Source of the DNA: Haemophilus pittmaniae
Lineage (GTDB): Bacteria; Pseudomonadota; Gammaproteobacteria; Enterobacterales; Pasteurellaceae
DNA length: 64,000 nucleotides
Reading direction: 5' to 3'
Assembly (NCBI RefSeq): GCF_900186995.1
Contig: NZ_LT906463.1
Span: 1,612,001 to 1,676,000, forward strand
Under the pieces are notes generated by a model. It saw only the letters and a program-made list of their open reading frames with translations. It had not been told where the DNA came from and did not search any database. This document shows, piece after piece, positions 58,460 through 64,000 of the stretch (position 1 is its first letter; each line of letters opens with the position of its first letter). A program made the position numbers and the translations under genes.

Positions 58460-59938
58460 TTATTCACACTCATCGGTTTTAGTCATTGGTGTAATGGCTT
58501 GGTTAATCATACTCACCACTTGTTTTTGATTGTTCGCAGTAAATACCTTCCCTCCTGTTGCAGTTGCCACGCAGTTGGCGGCTCTCGCACCACCAATATC
58601 GACCACATTCACTTTCAAACGCGGTTTTTGTTTAGCTATATGATGCGCCAAGCTACAGATATCGGCTTTACTACAATTGTCCTTACCATCACTTAAAATA
58701 AGAATAAAGGCATCACGTTTTACTCCGTCAACCATTGAACTAGCAACTTGTAAGCCGTTATATAATGGTGTGCCACTTTGTTCTTCACCCGGTTTCATTG
58801 CCTGAATTTTGGCTTTAAGTACACCGCGTTTAGCCGGTGAATAAAAACCATGATTAATCGCTGCCGGACAGGTTTTTAAAGAAACGAGGCCAATATCCAC
58901 ATTCTTACCGATGCTATTAATAATGCTGGCAGAAGATTTTTTCGCAGTAGATAAACGGTTTGGAAGCCGTTGCATGTACTGAATTTCAGTTTCTGTTACC
59001 CCATATCTCTCCCAACGCTCATTAAATGCTTCAATGGATTGCGGGCTTTCTAGTAAGCTATAAAGCATTGATGCAGAATTATCGAAGATCATCACCATTT
59101 GCGGTGTTTCACCCGGTTTATATTTTGGTTTACACACTTTTTGTGGTGGTTGTTTCGGTTCTTCTTTCGGCGGTTCTACCGGCTCCTGTGGTTTTTCCAC
59201 AACAGGTTCTTCCACCTTTGGTTCTTCCTTAACCGGTTCTTGTACAGGCTCCGGTTTAGGCTCCTCTACTTTAGGTTGCTCTTTTGGTGGTTCCGGTTTT
59301 AGTTCTTCTTTTTTAGGCTCTTCTTTTTTCGGTTCCTCAACCTTTGGAGGTTCTACTTTTGGCGATACTACAGGTTCACGATTAAACCACCACCAAGCCA
59401 ATAAACCGAGTAACAATAAAAGAAGCGGTAATAACCAACAACACCAGCGATGTTTAGGCGCAGCAACCGGAACAACCGGTGGCGGTGGAGGCGGAGCCGG
59501 TAGTTCGACTTTTTTGCCAATCCCCCAACCTGTAATAACAGGTTCATTATTCACTAAATAAATTTGTCGGGTGTTGTGATTCGCACCTTCGACCAATTGA
59601 GTTAACCAAGCACTTTGCTCTGCATTAATCGCCCCTTTTGCAGTTAGACTTTGAGTAAGAGCAGTAATCGCATTTAGGCGCTGTTGGATTAAAGGTGAAA
59701 TTCTCTGCAATGTTGCTTTGCCAGCTTCATCTTCAGAGACCAAGTATGGTTGTCCTTCCAATTCGCTATACCATTCTACCGTTACCTGATCAGATTTAAT
59801 TTCAGGTTTGGCAAATAATGTTGCGGTACTCGGCGGAAGATGAGCCCGTACAATTTTTAGCATTTCATCATAATGTTCAAACAATACGGCCGCATTTTGA
59901 TTAATTTCTTCGAGTTTAAAACGGGCTAAGCGTTGCAT
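58460..59938 (-). CDS. Membrane-anchored von Willebrand factor A domain protein
   Basis: Protein of 492 residues in three parts. Residues 1-145 form a soluble N-terminal domain of unknown type, followed by a proline run (PAPPPPPP) and one transmembrane segment at about 164-185. A linker of about 85 residues made of Pro, Glu, Lys and Val spans 186-270. The vWA domain follows, with MIDAS residues in FDNSAS at 286-290, SGTPLYNGL near 390 and LSDGKDNC. The short basic stretch before the helix suggests the N-terminus is cytoplasmic and the vWA domain periplasmic, able to bind a metal-dependent ligand. Last gene of a five-gene envelope operon. Confidence 0.8.
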   Translation of the reverse strand: MQRLARFKLEEINQNAAVLFEHYDEMLKIVRAHLPPSTATLFAKPEIKSDQVTVEWYSELEGQPYLVSEDEAGKATLQRISPLIQQRLNAITALTQSLTAKGAINAEQSAWLTQLVEGANHNTRQIYLVNNEPVITGWGIGKKVELPAPPPPPPVVPVAAPKHRWCCWLLPLLLLLLGLLAWWWFNREPVVSPKVEPPKVEEPKKEEPKKEELKPEPPKEQPKVEEPKPEPVQEPVKEEPKVEEPVVEKPQEPVEPPKEEPKQPPQKVCKPKYKPGETPQMVMIFDNSASMLYSLLESPQSIEAFNERWERYGVTETEIQYMQRLPNRLSTAKKSSASIINSIGKNVDIGLVSLKTCPAAINHGFYSPAKRGVLKAKIQAMKPGEEQSGTPLYNGLQVASSMVDGVKRDAFILILSDGKDNCSKADICSLAHHIAKQKPRLKVNVVDIGGARAANCVATATGGKVFTANNQKQVVSMINQAITPMTKTDECE

Positions 59939-59961
59939 AAATTCCTCTCGATTTGAGTTTG

Positions 59962-60030
59962 TATTATTGGAATAAAAACAGTCGATATTCTTATTCCAAT
60001 AATAATGGCTGATCTTAACGATCAGCCATT
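59962..60030. other. Two adjacent hairpins between lipoprotein and vWA genes
   Basis: One hairpin has 14-base perfect arms, TATTATTGGAATAA (59962-59975) and TTATTCCAATAATA (59991-60004). The next has 11-base perfect arms, AATGGCTGATC (60004-60014) and GATCAGCCATT (60020-60030). Neither is followed by a T run, so they look like mRNA-stability or processing structures inside the operon. Confidence 0.65.
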
Positions 60031-60034
60031 GTGG

Positions 60035-60520
60035 TTATTTTACGGCAAGAGCTTTTTTATAAGCGGCCAACTTACGTTGTAACGTTTGCAATTCTTTTGC
60101 TTTAGCTTCATCAGACGCACCAGAAGTATTTACCTGTTTCATCTGTTGTTCTACGTCTTGGATTTTAGCCAATACGTCGCTATTACCTTGCGCTTTTTGC
60201 TTAAGTAAGGTCGCATCATTTTGCAATTCGCTATTTAAATTAGCCAATGCTGCTTTTTTCTGATTAAGCTGTTTGGCTGATTTATTTTTTGCCTCTTGAG
60301 CACGCTTATTTTTAGCCTGTAAATCGGCATTTTTCACTTGCTCCTGCGATAATTCATTTTCTTTACGCTGTACACGGGTTTCATAACTACCTGAGTTTAC
60401 ACAGGCCATCTTTCCCCAAATGCTTTGCTCCACATTGGGATCGCATTCTTCCGGTGTAGCAGAACAAGCAGCTAATAACAAACCGGCAGAAAGTACGCTT
60501 AATAACTTAATCGCTTTCAC
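60035..60520 (-). CDS. Coiled-coil lipoprotein of the vWA/SUMF1 operon
   Basis: Lipoprotein of 161 residues: signal with lipobox LLAAC giving a lipidated C19. Residues ~50-160 are a continuous Lys/Gln/Glu/Ala-rich coiled coil (for example ENELSQEQVKNADLQAKNKR). Two further cysteines (ECDP, MACVN) near 27 and 39 could form a disulfide. It is nine bases downstream of another coiled-coil lipoprotein, with which it may pair. No family name known to me. Confidence 0.75.
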   Translation of the reverse strand: MKAIKLLSVLSAGLLLAACSATPEECDPNVEQSIWGKMACVNSGSYETRVQRKENELSQEQVKNADLQAKNKRAQEAKNKSAKQLNQKKAALANLNSELQNDATLLKQKAQGNSDVLAKIQDVEQQMKQVNTSGASDEAKAKELQTLQRKLAAYKKALAVK

Positions 60521-60529
60521 ACAAGCCCC

Positions 60530-61240
60530 TTAACCAACTTGAATTGCAGAACGTTGTTTTACTTGAGCTTGCAATGCTTGCTCATAAGTAGAAACTTGTT
60601 TTCTTAATTGAGCAATTTCCTGATCCAATTTTTTGCTTGCAGCACCTGAGGAACGCTCAGCTTTAGCGGTATCACTAAGCATATTTAAGTTGGATTTCAT
60701 TGCACTTAAACGTTCTTTTGCGGCTTTGATATCAGCATCCACTTGAGCTAATTGTTGTTTAGCTTCAGCTTTCTGAATTGCACCAGATTTTAGTTGGCTA
60801 TTCACTTTAGCAATCAACTGATTATTGCGAGCAGTTGCCGCATTTAATTTAGCCGTAGATTTTTCGACCATTTGTGAATTTTGACGAACATCAGCAATGT
60901 AAGCATTTAAACGATCTTCTTTTTTCACATAGGTTTTACGTTGTTTTTCCAAGTAGTAGTTGGTTGTCATTCCTGCACCACATCCGGCAGCTCCGCCTAC
61001 TACAGCACCGGTTACAGTACTCTTGGTATCACCACCAATTGCGAGTCCTGCAAGAGCACCTAAAGCAGCACCACCTGCAGCTCCCCAAGCACAAGAGCCC
61101 CAACCGGACGAGCTAAAGAATTTTGCATCATCGCCGCTATCCAAGCTACTTGAACTACTACCAGCACCTGTACCGGCACAGCCTGCAAGGACTAAAGAGC
61201 TAGATAAAACTAGTACACCAAAGGTTTTTTTCAATTTCAT
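60530..61240 (-). CDS. Glycine-zipper, coiled-coil lipoprotein
   Basis: Lipoprotein of 236 residues from the ATG at 61240 (MKLKKTFGVLVLSSS), lipobox VLAGC giving a lipidated C20; AAGGAAA precedes the start. Residues ~50-95 are a glycine zipper (GGAALGALAGLAIGG, GAVVGGAAGCGAGM) likely to insert into or pack on a membrane. From ~105 to the end is coiled coil. Such glycine-zipper lipoproteins often sit in the outer membrane. Its gene starts 20 bases after the SUMF1-like gene. Confidence 0.78.
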   Translation of the reverse strand: MKLKKTFGVLVLSSSLVLAGCAGTGAGSSSSSLDSGDDAKFFSSSGWGSCAWGAAGGAALGALAGLAIGGDTKSTVTGAVVGGAAGCGAGMTTNYYLEKQRKTYVKKEDRLNAYIADVRQNSQMVEKSTAKLNAATARNNQLIAKVNSQLKSGAIQKAEAKQQLAQVDADIKAAKERLSAMKSNLNMLSDTAKAERSSGAASKKLDQEIAQLRKQVSTYEQALQAQVKQRSAIQVG

Positions 61241-61260
61241 AGGATTTTCCTTATTTATCA

Positions 61261-62841
61261 TTAGTGGGTTTGAGGTTTAATTTGATTACATTGCTGTAAC
61301 CATTGATCTCGGGTGATTTTGCCATTTTGATAATATTGGCTTAAATGTTTCCAATATAAATCAAGATACTGGCTCAAATTCGTTGCCTTTTGTCCATTTG
61401 CGAGTTTTTTCTCGTTCATCATGGATTTCGTTCTTTCTACCTGTTCTTTTACATTGATCTGGCTATAAGTGTCAAAGGTACTGGTAATAGTACCTGCATA
61501 GTACTGCACAACAAAATCTCTAGCTTTTTCTGCTTCTTGTAGGCGTTGCTTAAAGTCGGCTTCTTTTTGCTGATAGATTTGCTTTAAATCAGCATCCTGT
61601 TCATTTTTTATTTCTTCTGCAAAAGCTTTTACTGCTGTTTCCTGCTGCTCTACTTCAGCCTGTAAATCAGAAATATTGGCACAAAGGAATCCGCCTAATT
61701 GTAAAGCAGAACGAATAGCCGCATCCCGTTGCTCATCTCGAGCTTGGTTAGCTGCGCGCAATTCATCTTTAGTTTTATTAATCTCTTGTTTGAGTTTTTC
61801 ATCTGCAACATTAGAAGCTAATTTTTCTAGTTTGCCGACGATATTCGGATCATTATTTTCTTTACTATCCGATCCTAAGGTAGCCCATTCTTGGCGCAAT
61901 TGGTTAATACGAGCATTTGATGTCAATAGCGGAGCGGTAATCGCGACACGGAATCCCATATCCTTTTTCTTCATCGCGCCATTATTATCATAGTAAGGTA
62001 CTTCAATACGTGAAGTATTATTGACTTCACTTTCCCCTTTAATATAACTTCCTCCACGAGCAATCATTCCACCCTCTTGTCCATGATAACGGCTTAGCTT
62101 GTTGGCTCGGAAACCATCAAATACCATTTCGGAAACATTTCCTAATGTATCAAATAAACCCAGCGGATTTGCTTCGAGTAAACCAATAACCTGCAAACGG
62201 CCATTTGCATTTTTAGATGACCACGCATAACGGGCAATCCCCTCAGGCATAGGGAAAGTATTTTCACGAAATGCCGCTTCATCAACCGCAACCCCACCAC
62301 GGGAGGCGAATTCCCACTCGGCATTAGTCGGTAAACGGACAAAACCTTTACTGCCATCTTCTGTTGGGAGTTTATCGGCTGCATTTTTAAGTAGCCATTC
62401 GTTATATTTATGGGTAAATTCTACTGCATCAAACCAGCTAATATTAATCGCTGGTAAGCTTGTTTTCATATTCACCGAAGGACATTGCTCTCCTTTCATT
62501 ACGGCATTGAACTGCGCTTCAGTGACTTCATATTTTCCCATTAAGAAATAACGTTCTTGTTTTTCATTGGCGAAGCTACCTGAAATATAATTGGGAGTAG
62601 CATATTGAGCATACCCATCCTCATCATTACTATTCCCCCCCAGGGTAACTTTGATATCTTCTAATGGTTTTTTAGTATTCGTTTTAATTACTCGAAAAAC
62701 CATATTTCCTTCACAAGGCATAGGTAAAACGACATCACCATCTAATTTTTTCGGATTAAAAAATTTTTCATCCCAAGGTTGGGCTGATACGGCGACACTA
62801 GCCACACATAGTGCTAATAAAGAAAATCGGTATTTAAACAT
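61261..62841 (-). CDS. Secreted SUMF1-fold protein with coiled-coil C-terminus
   Basis: Periplasmic protein of 526 residues with a signal peptide cleaved near VSA-QPWDE (residue 20). Residues ~90-305 are a formylglycine-generating-enzyme/SUMF1 fold: YEVTEAQFNAVM, LPTNAEWEFASRGG, GLFDTLGNVSEM, RGGSYIKGESEV and GFRVA in order. The paired cysteines that make the true enzyme catalytic are absent from the RGGSY segment, so it is probably a binding module. Residues ~310-430 are long coiled coil. It overlaps the permease gene by eight bases. Confidence 0.82.
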   Translation of the reverse strand: MFKYRFSLLALCVASVAVSAQPWDEKFFNPKKLDGDVVLPMPCEGNMVFRVIKTNTKKPLEDIKVTLGGNSNDEDGYAQYATPNYISGSFANEKQERYFLMGKYEVTEAQFNAVMKGEQCPSVNMKTSLPAINISWFDAVEFTHKYNEWLLKNAADKLPTEDGSKGFVRLPTNAEWEFASRGGVAVDEAAFRENTFPMPEGIARYAWSSKNANGRLQVIGLLEANPLGLFDTLGNVSEMVFDGFRANKLSRYHGQEGGMIARGGSYIKGESEVNNTSRIEVPYYDNNGAMKKKDMGFRVAITAPLLTSNARINQLRQEWATLGSDSKENNDPNIVGKLEKLASNVADEKLKQEINKTKDELRAANQARDEQRDAAIRSALQLGGFLCANISDLQAEVEQQETAVKAFAEEIKNEQDADLKQIYQQKEADFKQRLQEAEKARDFVVQYYAGTITSTFDTYSQINVKEQVERTKSMMNEKKLANGQKATNLSQYLDLYWKHLSQYYQNGKITRDQWLQQCNQIKPQTH

Positions 62842-64000
62842 CTCGCAGACTCTCCGCAGGTTGAATCTTTACCGCTCGAATTGCACCAATCGCTGCAACT
62901 ACACCAGCAAGTAAAAAAGAGAAAACAAAAGCCAGGCTTAAATGTACAGGAGCCAAACGGCTAACAAAATAAGAACCACTTAGACTTGTTCCTAAAATTT
63001 GATTAAATAATTGACTGCCAAACAAATACAGCCCGTAAGATAGAACAAAAGCAACACTACTAAGTACGATTGCTTGAAAAACCAGATAAATACCAACTGC
63101 ACTCTGTTGAAAGCCTATCAAGCGCAAAACCGCAATATCCTTACGTTTTCTATCAATATTTGCAAGAAATGCGCCAATAAGGGATAGAACACAACCAACC
63201 ACGGAAGTAAATGCGATTACCATAAAAATAATATTTAATACACTATCAATCGCTTTTACATTTTCAATAGCCTTGGATTCTGTGCGAGTATCGATGTGAA
63301 ATTGTTCGCGTAACTTAAGGGCTAAAGGAGCCACATCATCTAAACTTTTGGCATAAATTCTAGCTCTGGCAAAATGCTCACGAGCTTTATCGTTCAACTT
63401 TCCTTTCGCTTCCGGAAAAAGGGCTGTTTGCATACCATCGCGGAAATCTTCAACGCCAATTAACAAAGACATAGGCACAAAAATAGCCGCACGTGGAAAC
63501 TGTTGTTCATTTAAAACAGACTGAACTTTTAATTGCAATAATGCTTTTTCCTCTTGTCCATTTTCATTACGCGTGGCAACCAAAGTAATACTTTCACCCT
63601 GTTTAGTTTGTAGCTTTTCTGCACTTAACGCACTCAAAATAATAGAGTTTTCAGTTTGTAAAGATTGTTGGGTGATTGGATCACCTTCATCCGTTGGAAT
63701 TAATTCTACGTTACGAACAAAATTTGTTCCTTTTTTCAAATCAATAATGGTGTTGAGCGAACGGGTTAAGGGAATAGAAAATTGAGTTTCTGGCTGTTGT
63801 TTAAGCCAGTCAAACCAATTCTGAGAGAGATTTAAATTACCAACTATTTTCACTTCTAAATTAGTCGGATCATTCACTAGTTGATAGCGTAACTGAGAAA
63901 CAATGCCGTATTTCAAACTAAACAGAAGCAATAAAGGCGCAATGACAGCAACTAGAGAAGCAATAATACAAAAAGAAACTTTACGATCATAAAAGAGGTC
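62834..64000 (-). CDS. FtsX/MacB-like ABC transporter permease (start beyond window edge)
   Basis: The frame is open to the right edge, so the N-terminus is missing; at least 388 residues are present. The visible order is a transmembrane helix (CIIASLVAVIAPLLLLFSLKYG), a ~230-residue periplasmic domain, and three C-terminal helices including the typical DRKRKDIAVLRLIGFQQSAV coupling segment. This is the four-helix layout of mechanotransmission ABC permeases (MacB, LolCE, FtsX). An ATPase partner would be expected just outside. The stop overlaps the SUMF1-like gene start. Confidence 0.85.
   Translation of the reverse strand, partial: DLFYDRKVSFCIIASLVAVIAPLLLLFSLKYGIVSQLRYQLVNDPTNLEVKIVGNLNLSQNWFDWLKQQPETQFSIPLTRSLNTIIDLKKGTNFVRNVELIPTDEGDPITQQSLQTENSIILSALSAEKLQTKQGESITLVATRNENGQEEKALLQLKVQSVLNEQQFPRAAIFVPMSLLIGVEDFRDGMQTALFPEAKGKLNDKAREHFARARIYAKSLDDVAPLALKLREQFHIDTRTESKAIENVKAIDSVLNIIFMVIAFTSVVGCVLSLIGAFLANIDRKRKDIAVLRLIGFQQSAVGIYLVFQAIVLSSVAFVLSYGLYLFGSQLFNQILGTSLSGSYFVSRLAPVHLSLAFVFSFLLAGVVAAIGAIRAVKIQPAESLRDV

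Overview
The window looks like chromosomal DNA of a Pasteurellaceae bacterium on the Haemophilus/Aggregatibacter side of the family. Three things point there. The products are Haemophilus-like throughout (topA, pepN, thiI, moaA and mukFEB). The Haemophilus-type DNA uptake core AAGTGCGGT occurs about ten times, including as an inverted pair acting as a terminator. A ygiW-qseB-qseC operon carries a CTTAA-N6-CTTAA element upstream, as known from Aggregatibacter actinomycetemcomitans. Base composition is AT-rich and fairly even. I see no prophage, insertion sequence, integrase, rRNA or CRISPR array.

Layout. 1-2394: isoprenoid genes and xseB (xseB-ispA-dxs, minus). 2608-10242: thiI, then a molybdopterin operon (moaA with a probable Moco riboswitch, moaC, moaD, moaE, a YcgN-like gene), then ribH-nusB-pgpA-LysE exporter-dapB. 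10349-16124: small proteins, a ferredoxin, ygiW-qseB-qseC, a DUF1439 protein, a kinase-fold protein and a 42-residue lipoprotein. 16288-22351: the conserved metY-rimP-nusA-infB-rbfA-truB cluster. 22601-30097: metE, a DUF218 protein, a SemiSWEET, an unknown protein with a leader ORF, cdd, and purE-purK. 30270-39387: pepN, pyrD, rnm, a LysR regulator, topA and a GT25 glycosyltransferase. 39424-44213: a DUF4198 protein with a Fur-like site, uspE, fnr, tRNA-Leu and two ferritins. 44997-55012: sbcB, a DMT permease, a PD-(D/E)XK-like protein and mukF-mukE-mukB. 55335-58152: a small YadA-type adhesin, ttcA and tusE. 58460-64000: an apparent operon for an envelope system, made of an FtsX/MacB-like permease, a secreted SUMF1-fold protein, two coiled-coil lipoproteins and a membrane-anchored vWA protein.

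Two things deserve most attention. First, a family of about 75-80 bp intergenic repeats: twelve copies in both orientations, roughly one per 5 kb. Its most conserved block is a match to the IHF consensus (WATCAA-N4-TTR) in eleven of twelve copies. Some copies supply gene stop codons, and one interrupts the mukF-mukE junction between near-identical 13-bp flanks. I do not recognise this family. Second, the vWA/SUMF1/lipoprotein/permease operon at the right edge, whose five products are all predicted to lie in or on the inner membrane or periplasm and which looks like one machine of unknown purpose.

All identifications come from reading the sequence and from memory of the families. No database search was run.
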